The notes: generated by a model from the letters alone, not told the origin. A DNA stretch of 32,640 nt from Streptomyces albiflavescens (GCF_014645835.1 NZ_BMMM01000002.1:443138-475777); one strand, 5' to 3'; shown: positions 1 to 10,500, counted from the first letter of the stretch. Translations and numbers: made by a program.

Positions 1-412
1 GAAGGGTGTGGCTGCGGAGTCTGTGAGTTCACGGCGGGAAGGTGATCCCGCCCCCCAACGGCGTGGGCGCCATTCGAGCGCTGCACCTGCCGGGCGCGAG
101 GGTCCGGGAGGAAGTGACGGAGTATCACCGGCCTGCACGCTCTGCGTACCGAATGCTCTCGGGTGCACCCCTGCGTCACTTCACTGCGTCAGTCACCTTC
201 ACCGCCGTTGGCCAGGGCCGTACCGAGGTGTGTACAGGGTCGACGTCGAGCCAAAGGTGCGTGCCCTCCGGCCGGTCGTGGGCAGAGTCGCTGGGAAGGC
301 CATCGCCGGCTTCACGAACGCAGCCATAGCCCGGGCTGAGGCACTGACGGCATCGTCCGCAACCCCGCGCCCTCCTGGCTGAAGAGGGGCCGGCCACTCG
401 TCACGAGGCGGG
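1..412. other. Stretch without a convincing gene
   Basis: Overlapping open frames on both strands are present, but none shows the sustained G/C third-position bias of the real genes in this window and none has a recognisable product. The forward frame around 228-380 has somewhat better codon bias (it reads VYRVDVEPKVR...), so it could be the decayed end of a gene whose rest lies to the left. Nothing more can be supported. Confidence 0.5.
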
Positions 413-728
413 GCGACCCTCGTAGCTCTCCCCCTGGGCGCCTCCGTCACCGGAGAGGTGATCGGACGCCAGTCCTTCGGGATCTTCATCCGTGTCGACG
501 GAGTTCCGGGCGCCATGGCGATGGCCGAGATCATTGCCATGCCCGAGGGGATGGGACTACCCGATCCCGGGGGCCCGCGTCCGCGGTGAGGTCATCGGGC
601 GCGCTGAGCGCCACCACCGGGTGAGAGTTCGGCCGCACGAGTCGGGGACGTCGTTCGGGCGATCACGTCTGGGCCGTCCCTGGGCCGTGCGAGGCCGCTC
701 GGCGGCGGCCGAAGGCGACAACCAGTGA
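413..728 (+). pseudogene. Frameshifted remnant of an S1-like (OB-fold) RNA-binding domain protein
   Basis: Two adjacent forward frames together spell an S1-like domain. The first, from about 413, reads GASVTGEVIGRQSFGIFIRV... and continues to GMGLPDPG. The second continues with GARVRGEVIGRAERHHRVRV. The switch falls in a GGGGG run at about 568-573 (GATCCCGGGGGCCC), so a single extra G explains the break. The pattern V-x-G-x-V-x(5)-GxF-I followed by a second GEVIG strand is typical of short S1-like proteins common in Streptomyces. No good start codon or ribosome binding site is visible, so the 5' end also seems lost. A one-base sequencing error in the G run would give the same picture. Family assignment is from recognition of the motif only. 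Confidence 0.5.
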
Positions 729-865
729 CCGGCCGGCTACGAGCAGCGGCGGCGATGGACCAGGTCACAGCGCCCTGATGAGACTGGTTTCCGTCCGGGG
801 CTGGCCGTCAGGCAAGATGGGGTGTATCTGCCCACTGCCGATTTCAAGCGTCCGGACGGTTTCTC

Positions 866-2530
866 TTGGCTGAGTTCATTTACACCATGCGCAAGACGCG
901 CAAGGCGCACGGCGACAAGGTGATTCTCGACGACGTCACCTTGAGCTTCCTGCCGGGTGCCAAGATCGGTGTGGTCGGTCCGAACGGTGCCGGTAAGTCC
1001 ACTGTTCTGAAGATCATGGCCGGCCTTGAGCAGCCCTCCAACGGTGACGCGTTCCTGTCGCCGGGCTACAGCGTCGGCATGCTGCTGCAGGAGCCGCCGC
1101 TCGACGAGTCCAAGACCGTGCTGGAGAACGTCCAGGACGGCGCCGCCGAGATCATGGGCAAGCTCAAGCGCTTCAACGAGGTCGCCGAGCTCATGGCGAC
1201 CGACTACTCGGACGCGCTCCTGGACGAGATGGGCAAGCTCCAGGAGGACCTGGACCACGCCGACGCGTGGGACCTGGACGCCCAGCTGGAGCAGGCCATG
1301 GACGCCCTGGGCTGCCCGCCCGGCGACTGGCCGGTCACCAACCTCTCCGGTGGTGAGCGCCGCCGTGTCGCCCTGTGCAAGCTGCTGATCGAGGCGCCCG
1401 ACCTGCTGCTCCTCGACGAGCCCACCAACCACCTGGACGCCGAGTCCGTGCAGTGGCTGGAGCAGCACCTCGCGAAGTACGCGGGCACCGTCGTCGCCGT
1501 CACCCACGACCGGTACTTCCTCGACAACGTCGCCCAGTGGATCCTCGAGCTCGACCGCGGTCGGGCCATCCCCTACGAGGGCAACTACTCCACGTACCTC
1601 GACAACAAGGCCTCCCGCCTCAAGATCGAGGGCCAGAAGGACGCCAAGCGTGCGAAGCGTCTGAAGGAAGAGCTCGAGTGGGTGCGGTCCAACGCCAAGG
1701 GGCGTCAGGCCAAGTCCAAGGCGCGTCTCGCCCGGTACGAGGAGATGGCCGCCGAGGCCGACAAGATGCGGAAGCTGGACTTCGACGAGATCCAGATCCC
1801 GCCGGGCCCGCGCCTGGGCTCCATCGTGGTCGAGGTCAACAACCTCTCCAAGGCCTTCGGGGAGAAGGTCCTGATCGACGACCTCTCCTTCACGCTGCCG
1901 CGTAACGGGATCGTCGGTGTCATCGGCCCGAACGGCGCCGGCAAGACCACCCTCTTCAAGATGATCCAGGGGCTGGAGCAGCCGGACTCCGGTTCGATCA
2001 AGGTCGGCGACACCGTCAAGATCTCGTACGTCGACCAGGGCCGCGAGCACATCGACCCGAAGAAGTCCCTGTGGGCCGTGGTGTCGGACGAGCTGGACTA
2101 CATCAATGTGGGCCAGGTCGAGATGCCGTCGCGTGCCTACGTCTCCGCCTTCGGCTTCAAGGGCCCCGACCAGCAGAAGCCGGCCGGTGTCCTCTCCGGT
2201 GGTGAGCGCAACCGCCTCAACCTTGCGCTGACCCTCAAGCAGGGCGGCAACCTGCTGCTCCTCGACGAGCCGACCAACGACCTCGATGTCGAGACGCTGT
2301 CGTCGCTCGAGAACGCACTGCTGGAGTTCCCGGGTGCGGCCGTGGTCGTCTCCCACGACCGCTGGTTCCTGGACCGGGTCGCGACGCACATCCTCGCGTA
2401 CGAGGGCGACTCCAAGTGGTTCTGGTTCGAGGGCAACTTCGAGTCGTACGAGAAGAACAAGATCGAGCGCCTCGGCGCGGAGGCCGCGCGCCCGCACCGT
2501 GCCACCTACAAGAAGCTGACCCGGGGCTGA
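866..2530 (+). CDS. ettA: ABC-F ATPase EttA (energy-dependent translational throttle)
   Basis: Cytoplasmic ABC-F protein of 554 residues, the usual EttA length, with two nucleotide-binding domains and no membrane segments. Members bind the ribosomal E site and couple ATP/ADP state to early elongation. Visible motifs are Walker A GPNGAGKST at about 38-46 and GPNGAGKTT at about 353-361, signatures LSGGERRR and LSGGERNR, and Walker B LLLLDEPTNHLD and LLLLDEPTNDLD. A charged linker between the halves (EGQKDAKRAKRLKEELEW) is the P-site tRNA interaction motif region. The TTG start gives MAEFIYTM, the conserved family N-terminus, with GGACGG a few bases upstream. The next gene follows after 6 bases, suggesting one transcript with the thioesterase. 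The upstream region has no clear promoter match. Assignment is firm. Confidence 0.95.
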   Translation: MAEFIYTMRKTRKAHGDKVILDDVTLSFLPGAKIGVVGPNGAGKSTVLKIMAGLEQPSNGDAFLSPGYSVGMLLQEPPLDESKTVLENVQDGAAEIMGKLKRFNEVAELMATDYSDALLDEMGKLQEDLDHADAWDLDAQLEQAMDALGCPPGDWPVTNLSGGERRRVALCKLLIEAPDLLLLDEPTNHLDAESVQWLEQHLAKYAGTVVAVTHDRYFLDNVAQWILELDRGRAIPYEGNYSTYLDNKASRLKIEGQKDAKRAKRLKEELEWVRSNAKGRQAKSKARLARYEEMAAEADKMRKLDFDEIQIPPGPRLGSIVVEVNNLSKAFGEKVLIDDLSFTLPRNGIVGVIGPNGAGKTTLFKMIQGLEQPDSGSIKVGDTVKISYVDQGREHIDPKKSLWAVVSDELDYINVGQVEMPSRAYVSAFGFKGPDQQKPAGVLSGGERNRLNLALTLKQGGNLLLLDEPTNDLDVETLSSLENALLEFPGAAVVVSHDRWFLDRVATHILAYEGDSKWFWFEGNFESYEKNKIERLGAEAARPHRATYKKLTRG

Positions 2531-2536
2531 TCGATC

Positions 2537-2950
2537 TTGCGGCACCTCTACCGCTGCCCACTGCGCTGGGCGGACATGGACGCGTACGGCCACGTCAACA
2601 ACGCGGTCTTCCTCCGCTATCTGGAGGAAGCACGTATCGACTTCCTGACCCGCCCGGACAAGCAGTTCAAGCAGGGGTCCGTGGTGGCACGCCACGAGAT
2701 CGACTACAAGCGGCAGCTCGTCCACCGGCGCGAACCGGTGGACATCGAGCTGTGGATCACGGAGATCCGCGCGGCGGCCTTCACGATCACCTACGAGGTC
2801 AAGGACGCAGAGCAGCTCTACGTCCGCGCCGCGACGGTGGTCGTGCCGTTCGACTTCGAGACCCAGCGGCCGCGCCGCATCACTGCCGAGGAACGGGAGT
2901 TCCTGGAGGAGTACCGGGACGACAAGGGCGACGAGGCCGTCGCGGCATGA
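2537..2950 (+). CDS. Acyl-CoA thioesterase, 4HBT (hot-dog, YbgC/FadM-like)
   Basis: A 137-residue single hot-dog domain, normal for the 4HBT/YbgC family, which hydrolyses acyl-CoA or acyl-ACP thioesters in the cytoplasm. The family hallmark is at the N-terminus: RWADMDAYGHVNNAVFLRYLEEAR, with the catalytic Asp in the DMDAYGHVNN block (residues about 13-22). The middle carries the second strand set (VVARHEIDYKRQLVHR). The TTG start lies 6 bases after the ettA stop and yields MRHLYRCPLRWADMD. No better start exists without losing the conserved beginning, so translation is probably coupled to ettA. The stop overlaps the next start (ATGA). The substrate cannot be told from sequence. Confidence 0.88.
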   Translation: MRHLYRCPLRWADMDAYGHVNNAVFLRYLEEARIDFLTRPDKQFKQGSVVARHEIDYKRQLVHRREPVDIELWITEIRAAAFTITYEVKDAEQLYVRAATVVVPFDFETQRPRRITAEEREFLEEYRDDKGDEAVAA

Positions 2951-3636
2951 CCGTCCTGCACCTTGCCGACGCGGGGGAGGCGGCGGACCTCGCCGCCTTC
3001 CTCTCCCGGCTCATCCACTACGACCGGGCGGCGGCGGTACGGCTGCAGGCCGCCGGGACCGCCCTCGCGGTCTTCGGGCGCCCGCCGTCCTTCGAGGTCC
3101 TCGCCATCCGTACGGCGCGCCTCGCCAAGCCGTACGAGAACGGGCTGGACGTCACTCTCGACGTGACCGTCTCGGCCGGTGAACTCCTTGAGTCCATCGA
3201 CGAGTCGGCGGCGACGGCCGCGGTGCCGCAGGCCGTCACCGGGCCGCCGTGGGCCGGTGTGCTGCCGCCCCGTGGCGGCTGGCGGCAGGAGCCGGGGCTG
3301 CCGGCCCCGGATGTCCTGCGCGCGATGGTTGCCGGTGCGGTCGCCGAATTCCGGTCCCGTACACAGGGGTTGGCCACCGAGCTGCGTACCCGCGCCGAAC
3401 TCGACCGCATCGGGCGGGAGATCTGGTCCCGGCCGATCGGTGACACCGGCCTTCCGGTACGGGCCGCGCATGCCGCGCAGTCGCTGGGATTCCTGCGATC
3501 CGTGGATCAGACCGGCTCCGAGGAAAGCCCGTTGGGGCTCTTCGCGTCGGGTGCTTGGCTTCGGCTGCGTACTCCGTACGGGTCGATCGCCGTACGCAGG
3601 GCGGGGCTTGGGGCGCTGGACGTCAGCGTCCGCTGA
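2947..3636 (+). CDS. Conserved actinobacterial protein of unknown function
   Basis: A 229-residue protein starting at the ATG that overlaps the thioesterase stop (ATGA), so it is very likely translated from the same message. I do not recognise a named domain. It is soluble, with no signal peptide or membrane segment, and alanine-rich. The N-terminal half (LHLADAGEAADLAAFLSRLI... LQAAGTALAVFGRPPSFEVL) looks alpha/beta. The region around 110-175 is helical (DVLRAMVAGAVAEFRSRTQG...ELDRIGREIW), and the end is beta-rich (SGAWLRLRTPYGSIAVRR). Position behind ettA and a thioesterase is the only functional hint. It converges with the ABC ATPase gene across 64 bases, in which I saw no clear hairpin. 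Confidence 0.8.
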   Translation: MTVLHLADAGEAADLAAFLSRLIHYDRAAAVRLQAAGTALAVFGRPPSFEVLAIRTARLAKPYENGLDVTLDVTVSAGELLESIDESAATAAVPQAVTGPPWAGVLPPRGGWRQEPGLPAPDVLRAMVAGAVAEFRSRTQGLATELRTRAELDRIGREIWSRPIGDTGLPVRAAHAAQSLGFLRSVDQTGSEESPLGLFASGAWLRLRTPYGSIAVRRAGLGALDVSVR

Positions 3637-3700
3637 TCGCCCCGCATCTCCTCGACGCGCGCACGCCCTCGCAGGGCCCCATGTCGCCCAGGGCCATGGA

Positions 3701-4780
3701 TCACTCGTGTTCGCTGTCGTCAGGCCATACGCCGATGTGGTCCGACTCCAGTTCCAGCGCCACGCGGTCGCGCATGCCCAGGGCCTCGGTGTAGTCGGCG
3801 GGGAGCTGGAGGCGGCCCACGCGGTCGAGCATCGCGTACTCGCGGGCCACCACCGCTTCCTGGCCGGTGGCCGCGTCGACCTCGGTGCGGCGCAGGACCT
3901 CCGTCGAGGTGCGGCCGTCGCGGATGGCGACCGTGCGGCGGACCTCGCCGGCCACCGCCTGGTCGTGCGTGACGATCACGATGGTGGTGCCGAGGTGTTC
4001 GTTCGCGGTGCGGAACGCGGCGAAGATCTGCTCGGCGGTGTGGGAGTCGAGTTCCCCGGTGGGTTCGTCGGCGAGGAGGACCGCCGGGGCGTTGGCGAGG
4101 GCCACGGCGATGGCGACGCGCTGTTGCTGGCCGCCGGACATCTGGTGCGGGCGACGGTTGCGGCAGTCGGCGACTCCCAGCAACTCCAGCAGATCCAGGG
4201 CGCGTTCGGACTGTGCGCGGCGGCGAACGCGGCGGCCTTTGCCGGAGCCGGAGCCGGAGCCGGAGCCGGGACTGGAGCCGGAGCCGGAGCCGGAGCCGGG
4301 ACTGGAGCCGGAGCCGGGGCCGGAGCCGGAGCCGGGGCCGGAGCCGGGGCTGGAGCCGGAGAGCTGCATCGGCACGGCGACGTTCTGGGCCGCCGTCAGG
4401 TACGGGAGGAGATTGCGGGACGTCTGTTGCCAGACGAAGCCGACGACCTCCCGGCGGTAGCGCAGGCGGTCCTTCGCGCCCATCGTGAGCAGGTCGCGGC
4501 CGGCGACCTTCGCCGCCCCCGCGGTGGGCGTGTCCAGTCCGGCCAGGATGTTCATCAGCGTCGACTTGCCGCTGCCCGACGCGCCCACCAGAGCCATCAA
4601 CTCGCCCTCGCGGACCAGGAGATCGAGGCCCTGGAGTGCCTGGACCTCGACACCGTCCGTGGAGAAGATCCGGACCAGGCGGTCACAGGTGATCAGGGCG
4701 TCATGGCCGTAGGCGGGGCGGTCCCGGTGGGCGGCGGCGCGCTCGGCGAGTTCGGAGAAGGCGGGGTCGGTGGTGGTCAT
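3701..4780 (-). CDS. ABC transporter ATP-binding protein (MacB/LolD type) with Gly-Ser insert
   Basis: A 359-residue ATPase subunit, serving the two FtsX-type permeases upstream in the same operon. Motifs in order: Walker [10 protein letters not shown] (67-75), Q-loop [13 protein letters not shown] (about 115-127), signature MSGGQQQR (214-221), Walker [13 protein letters not shown] (234-245), and switch His in IVIVTHD. LolD/MacB-type ATPases are normally about 220-250 residues. The excess here is an N-terminal extension of about 28 residues, a C-terminal tail after about 275, and a 40-residue run made only of Gly, Ser and Pro (141-180). That run sits between Q-loop and signature, in the helical subdomain that contacts the permeases. 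The insert is encoded by a hexanucleotide repeat. All catalytic motifs are intact, so it should be active. The transported substrate is unknown. Confidence 0.92.
   Translation of the reverse strand: MTTTDPAFSELAERAAAHRDRPAYGHDALITCDRLVRIFSTDGVEVQALQGLDLLVREGELMALVGASGSGKSTLMNILAGLDTPTAGAAKVAGRDLLTMGAKDRLRYRREVVGFVWQQTSRNLLPYLTAAQNVAVPMQLSGSSPGSGPGSGSGPGSGSSPGSGSGSGSSPGSGSGSGSGKGRRVRRRAQSERALDLLELLGVADCRNRRPHQMSGGQQQRVAIAVALANAPAVLLADEPTGELDSHTAEQIFAAFRTANEHLGTTIVIVTHDQAVAGEVRRTVAIRDGRTSTEVLRRTEVDAATGQEAVVAREYAMLDRVGRLQLPADYTEALGMRDRVALELESDHIGVWPDDSEHE
4241..4360 (-). repeat. In-frame hexanucleotide microsatellite (GGCTCC)n inside the ABC ATPase gene
   Basis: About 20 tandem copies of a 6-base unit (GGAGCC on the + strand), with variants GGGGCC and GGACTGGAGCC, spanning 120 bases. 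Read on the coding strand the unit is Gly-Ser, with Gly-Pro and Ser-Pro variants. As the unit is a multiple of three, slippage would change linker length without breaking the frame. Confidence 0.9.
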
Positions 4781-4841
4781 GGGCGGCTCCTGGGGATGCT
4801 TGTCGAGGGGGTGCCGGCCGGGACAGCCGTGGTGCCGGGCC

Positions 4842-7595
4842 TCATCGGCCGTCCCCCGCTCTCAGCTCTCGTACCGAACCCTGTCTCCCCGTCCACCACG
4901 CCTGTGCCGCCGCGATGCCCGTCGCCAGGGCGAGGACGCTCAGGGACGGGAGGAGCAAGGAGGCCGGGTCCGTACGGAGCTGGGCGTCTCCTGACGGGGA
5001 GCTGTGGGTGGCGAGCGCGATGGTCGTCAGGTCGATGCCGGGGGAGAGCAGCCGGATGGTCGCCCAGCCGGTGAGCGCGCCGCCGGCCGCCGCGAGGAGA
5101 GCCTGCGGCAAGGCTTCCAGGACGAGGAGGCGACGACCCTGGGCGCGGGTGAGACCCATGGTGCGCAGGCGGGCGAGGAGCGCGGCGCGCTCGGGAGCGG
5201 CGCGCACGAGGGACAGCAGCAGGGCCAGTACGGCGTACCCGGCACCCGCCGCGACCGCCGCCGTGTAGATCCGCTCGGCACCGGACTGCAACGGCGAGTC
5301 GACGTACCGTGCCTCCTCCTCCGCCCGCAGCCGTACGTCGACTCCGGCGCCCGCGGCCTTGCGCAGCGCGCCCCCGTCGAGGTGGTTCCCGGTCACGAGT
5401 ACCGCGGTCGGGCGCGCGGGCCGGGCGCCGAGACCCGCGCGGTCCACGATCAGGAAGTCCATGTCGAGGACGGCCGGGGTCCGCTCCCGCACGGCGGCGA
5501 TCCGCACGGTGACGTGGCTGCCGTCCTCCAGCCGCACCCGGAACGGCCGCGTGCCGTAGCGGTCGGCCACGGCGGGGGAGGCCAGGGCGGGCAGCGGCGC
5601 CTCGCTGGAGCTGCCGGACGAGCCGGGAGACCTCAACGCCGTCCCCGAGAACCCCCCGAGACCCACCTCCCGAGCCAAACTCCCGTAGGCCGCCGGCTCC
5701 ACCCCGACCACCGCCACCGTCTCCTGCTCCCTTCCCGAGCCCTCTCCCGCCTGGGCCCGGTAGGCGATGCTCACCGGCGTGACGTCACGTACGCCCGGGG
5801 TGCGGCGGAGCTGTTCGGGCAGGGTGGACGGCAGGGCGTGGGTCGCTTCGACACGGGCGTCCGCGCCGGTGGTGAGGAGGGCGGCGTGGTCGCGGGCGGC
5901 GTGGACGCCGGCGAGGACCGAGCCGCCGAAGGCGGCGGTGGTGAGGGCGGTGAGGAGGGCCAGCAGGGGCAGGACCGTGGAGGTGGAGGTGCGGCCGGCG
6001 CGGGCCAGTGAGAGATGGGTGACCGCCCCGCGCAGCCGCTCGGCCGGCCGGGCCAGGCGGCGCAGCGGCAGGGGGTAGAGCCGCACCAGGACCAGCGCGG
6101 CGATGATGCCCACCAACACCGGGGCCAGGGCGACCAGTTGGTCGCCGGAGGCGCCCTGGCGGCGCAGCGCCACCACCGCCGCCGACGCCAGCACCAGCAG
6201 AGTCAGTTCCGCGACGGTACGGCGTCGTGAGGGACGTACCGAAGTCAGGTCCTCGCGGGCCCCGTGGACGCGTACGGCACGGTGGGCGAGCACGGCCCGC
6301 ACCGGCAGGGTGGCGCAGGCCAGGAGCGTCACCGCGACGGCGGCCGCCACCGCGTAGGAGCGGCGGCCCTCCGGGACGGCGAGCAGCGCGGCGCCGAGGC
6401 CCAGCGCGCCCGCAGGCACCGCTACCACCGCCGTCTCGGCCAGCAGCCGTCCCGACACGCCGCGCAGCGAACCGCCGCGGGCACGCAGCAGGGCCAGTTC
6501 GGTGCGGCGGCGGTCGACGGCGAGGCCGCCCGCCATCAGCAGGACGACGGCGGCGACCGTGCCCGTGCCGAAGGCGGCTACCGCCACCAGCGGGCCGATG
6601 CCCGAGCGCAGTTGGGTGAAGGACTTCACCACGTCGTCCAGGTCCGTGGTCGCGTCCGCGGTCGGATCGATCCGCTGTCGTATCCGTCCGAGGCCCGGGC
6701 CCGTCTCCAGCGCGGCGATCGCCGAGGTCAGGCGGGGCACCTCGTGTGCCGCGAAGGCGGAGGTGTCGGGGGCCAACTGCCAGTAGCGTTCCGGTTTTCC
6801 GGGCGTGCCGAGCATGGCGGGGGCCGCGTCCGGCGCCAGCAGCAGCGCGCCGAGCCAGTACTTGTCCGACGCGCCGCCCTGGGTGGGCAGTTGGATCAGT
6901 GAGGGCTTGCGCAGCACGGGCATGGTGGTCCAGTACGCGCCGCCGGGTTCGCGCGGGACGACGATGCCGGTGACCCGGACGGACAAGGGGCCGCGCTCCA
7001 CGCCGGGGAGGTGGATCACGGACCCCAGCTTGATCCGCAGGGTCTTGGCGGTCTCGGCGGTGACGGCGGCCTCCACCTCGGCCGTCGCCGCGGTCACCCT
7101 GCCCGTCACCCGCGGCAGGCGTCCCGAGCGCAGCCGGGCGTGGTCGGCGAGGCCGTTCTGCGCGGTGAGTGACATGCGGGCGGGGATGCCGGTCGGCTGG
7201 GGCAGCCAACCGTCCAGTGCCGCAGTGGGATTGGCGGTGCGGACCCCGTACGAGGACTGGGCGGGGTCGGCGACGAGGGGGCGTTCGACGGTGTCCAGCA
7301 CCTTCGCGTACGCCGTGCGGAGTGCGGCCCCGCGCAGCGCCTGCTCCCTTTCCTCCTGCGGGAGTTCGACGCCAGGCTGCGGGGCGTACACCTGCACCGT
7401 GGTCTTCCGGGCTGTGGCGTCGTCGAGGACCCGGCGCAGGCCCGCGTCCTCGTACCGATCGACGGCCCGCGGGAACGCGGCGGCCAGACAGGCGGTGAGC
7501 GCGACGAGCAGAGCCAGGGCGAGCGCGGCCCCCGGCGCGGCGCGCACCCGCGTACGCACCCAGGGGGCCACCACGGTCGTCATGGTCCCGGCCAT
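4842..7595 (-). CDS. FtsX/MacB-type ABC transporter permease (second permease)
   Basis: A 917-residue integral membrane protein. There is one N-terminal membrane helix (about 20-42) and a large extracytoplasmic domain. A FtsX core at about 330-450 carries the cytosolic coupling segment VDRRRTELALLRARGGS. A second extracytoplasmic stretch follows, then a C-terminal FtsX core (about 770-900) with PERAALLARLRTMGLTRAQGRRL. This is a duplicated FtsX layout as in large actinobacterial exporters or lipoprotein/peptide extrusion systems. I choose the ATG at 7595: AGGGGGG lies 8 bases before it and the preceding gene's stop ends one base away. A GTG three codons upstream (7604) touches the SD and is less likely. 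The ATPase follows 61 bases downstream. Confidence 0.88.
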   Translation of the reverse strand: MAGTMTTVVAPWVRTRVRAAPGAALALALLVALTACLAAAFPRAVDRYEDAGLRRVLDDATARKTTVQVYAPQPGVELPQEEREQALRGAALRTAYAKVLDTVERPLVADPAQSSYGVRTANPTAALDGWLPQPTGIPARMSLTAQNGLADHARLRSGRLPRVTGRVTAATAEVEAAVTAETAKTLRIKLGSVIHLPGVERGPLSVRVTGIVVPREPGGAYWTTMPVLRKPSLIQLPTQGGASDKYWLGALLLAPDAAPAMLGTPGKPERYWQLAPDTSAFAAHEVPRLTSAIAALETGPGLGRIRQRIDPTADATTDLDDVVKSFTQLRSGIGPLVAVAAFGTGTVAAVVLLMAGGLAVDRRRTELALLRARGGSLRGVSGRLLAETAVVAVPAGALGLGAALLAVPEGRRSYAVAAAVAVTLLACATLPVRAVLAHRAVRVHGAREDLTSVRPSRRRTVAELTLLVLASAAVVALRRQGASGDQLVALAPVLVGIIAALVLVRLYPLPLRRLARPAERLRGAVTHLSLARAGRTSTSTVLPLLALLTALTTAAFGGSVLAGVHAARDHAALLTTGADARVEATHALPSTLPEQLRRTPGVRDVTPVSIAYRAQAGEGSGREQETVAVVGVEPAAYGSLAREVGLGGFSGTALRSPGSSGSSSEAPLPALASPAVADRYGTRPFRVRLEDGSHVTVRIAAVRERTPAVLDMDFLIVDRAGLGARPARPTAVLVTGNHLDGGALRKAAGAGVDVRLRAEEEARYVDSPLQSGAERIYTAAVAAGAGYAVLALLLSLVRAAPERAALLARLRTMGLTRAQGRRLLVLEALPQALLAAAGGALTGWATIRLLSPGIDLTTIALATHSSPSGDAQLRTDPASLLLPSLSVLALATGIAAAQAWWTGRQGSVRELRAGDGR

Positions 7596-7596
7596 G

Positions 7597-10500
7597 TCAC
7601 TCACCCCCCTGCCGGCGCAGCGAGCTCGCCGGGTCCGGGCGGTGCAACGCCAGGAACGCCGTGATGGCCAGCGGTGTGATGGTCACGGCGGCCAGCAGCG
7701 CGGCGACGCGTTCGAGGGGGAGTTCGACCAGAACTCCGGGGATCGGCCGGGTGGCGTCGGAGGTCAGCACGATCAGCGGGACGACCGCCCGGGTCAGCAC
7801 CGCGCCCAGGGCGACGCCCACCACCAGCGCCAGGGACACCAGGACCCCCTGCTCGGCGGCGATCAGCCGGGCCAGCTGGCGGCGCGGCGCGCCGAGCGCC
7901 CGCAGCACCGCGAATTCGGCGCCGCGCTCCCGCAGCGACCCGGCCGTGCTGACCCCGAAACCGACCGCCGCCAGTGCCGCCGCCACCACGGCCGCCGCGG
8001 CGAACGCGGCCTCGGGGCCCGCGCCGAAGGGGTCGTCGCGCAGCCGGTCGGCGATCTCGTCGCGCACGACGACCTGCGAGGGCTCGATGTCGGGTCGCTC
8101 CCGCACGGCCGCCGCGGCGCTCACCGCAGCGCCGGGCGCGGTCCGCAGCCACCACTCGGTGGGTGCGACGCTCCGTCCGTAGCGGTGTTCCAACACCCGG
8201 TTCACGGAACGGAGATCGACGAGCAGCGCCCCACCGTCCGGCTCCGCTTCAGTGCCTGCCCCGTTCCCGGTCGTCGGCAGCTCCCGTACGCTCTCCACGA
8301 TCCGCACCGGCACCGACTCGCCGCCGAGTGGCACGTCCACCCGCTGCCCGGTCCGGGCGCCCGCCGCCTTCAGGAAGCGCTCGGTCGCTACCGCGGTGAC
8401 CTCCGGCGCTTTCGGCTGGGCCACTTGCAGACGAACCGTCAACGACGTGAGCTGCCAGGCGAGGCCGCTCGGGACGTAGCCGGTGCCGTAGCGGACGGAC
8501 AGGACGCTGTCCGACGACTTCTCCACCCGTGGGGGCGTCGGGCGGGTGGACGCGTCGGGCGATCCCGTCGTGCTGTTGGTCCGCGACGCCGCCTTCCAGG
8601 CCCCGGGCAGCGACAGCCGCCGCTCCTTGCCGTCGGCGCCGGCCGCGTTCAACTCCTCGATGGAAAAGAGGTGTTGCTCTGCCGTGTCGGTGGGCTGGGT
8701 CATGTCCAGTTGCAGTCCGGTGAGTATCAGGGGGCCGGCGGTCGGCGCCAGGTCCAGCGCGAGCGCGTGCGGCCGTCCGTCGGGGGGAAGCCCGCCGAGC
8801 CGTATCGTGTACGGCGTCCCGTAGCGGTCCTCCAGGGTGACCGACACGTCCGTGCTCGTCCCCTCCCCGCCGCCGCGGTTGTCCAGCCGCACCGTCATGG
8901 CGAGCCGTGTCGCGCCCTTGGGCAGCGGTGTGCCCGCGGTGGCCCCCTTCGGGCCGAGCCCCGCCAGCAGCGGCCGCACCGGCCGGTCGGCCAGGTCGCT
9001 CCGCAGCAGCACTCCGTCCGCCGCGTGTGCGGTGTCCAGCGCCAGCACCGTCGCCGTACGGCTGCCGGACAGAGGCAGGGTCGTACGGACGGCGGGCGCG
9101 GCCGCGCGTACGTGCGGGAGTGCCGCGTAGGCTCCGGCCTGACCCAACTCGCCGTCGTCACCGACGAGTACGCGCATGGAGGTGCCGGCCTGGAAGTCGG
9201 CCTGGTCGTCCTGCGAGCGGTTCCAGGAGGCGCCCTGACCGATCGCGAGCATCCCCATGGCGACGGCGAGGACGAGAAGCAGGACCGGACCCGCGCCACG
9301 CAGCGGGCGGCGGCTGAGCTGCCAGCCCGCGAGGGCGGCGGGCAGTCCCCGTCCGCTTGCCGCGCGGCGCTCGGCGAGCCGGGCCACCGGCGGCAGCAGC
9401 CGCAGGGTGAGCACGGTCCCGGCGAGCAGGGCGAGGGCGGGCGCCGAGACCAGGAGCGGATCGATGCCGAGCGCGCCCGAGCCGACGTGGCTGACGGCCC
9501 CGGAGGTCTGCCGGTCCAGCTGCCAGTACGCGACACCCGCGATCACCAGCAGGCCGACGTCGGCGCCCGCGCGCACCGGAGCGGGCAGCGAGCGTGCCCG
9601 TCCCTCGGCCCCTTCCTGGGAGGTGAGCGCCGGAACCGTCACCGCCAGCGCGCACCCCAGCGCCACTCCCGCCGCGACCAGCCACACCCCGCCGCGCCCG
9701 TCCGAGGTGTCGAGGCGCAGCCCGATCCTCGCCAACGCGCCCTGCCCGGCGAGCAGTCGGGTCAACGGCTCCGCGAGGAGCGGGGCGCAGACCGCCGCGG
9801 GCACGGCGAGCAGCAGCGCCTCCAGTGCGGCGAGCCCCGCGACCCGGGCGCGCGAAGCTCCGCGCGCCCGGAGCACGCGTGTCTCGCCCGTCCGTTCGGC
9901 GCTCAGCAGCCCGGCGACCAGGAGCAGCGCGTACCCGGCGAGCAGCGCGAGCTGCAGCGCGACGATCAGCAGCGTCGAGCGCGACACGAGGAGCGAACGC
10001 TGGACACTGTCCAGCACCTCGGGCAGCGAGGTCGACAGCGCCGTCATCCCGCTCAGCGCCGCGTCCTTGCGCAGCCCCCGCTGCCCGGCGCGGGCCGCGT
10101 CCCGCAAGGCGCCGATCCGGTCGGGCGTCAGCGTCGAGAAGTCGGCGGACGCCAGCCACGCGGACTCCCCGGCGCTCACCCGGCCCCCGGCGAGGACGGC
10201 GGGATCGGCGAGCAGCGGTCCGTACGTCGTGAAGTCGACCTTGTTGATCCCGCGGCCGCCCAGCTCGTCCAACCGCCAGTAGGGCGCGGTGGGCCGGGCG
10301 GGCCGGTACAGACCGGTGAGCCGGACGTGGACCTTCGGACCGCCGAGCCGGTCGACGAGGGTGAGGCGCGCGCCGGGCTTCAGACCGAGGCGGTCGGCGG
10401 CACTCTCGGGCAGGGCCACGTCGATGACCGGGCCGCCGCCGGATGTACCGGGCAGCCGCCCCGCCGTCACCCGCACCTGCGTACGGTCGAGGGCGGCGAA

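Noticed and set aside
737..2725. Reverse open frame of 662 codons
   Set aside because: Antisense to ettA and the thioesterase; its composition is Leu/Val/Asp shadow coding with no domain.
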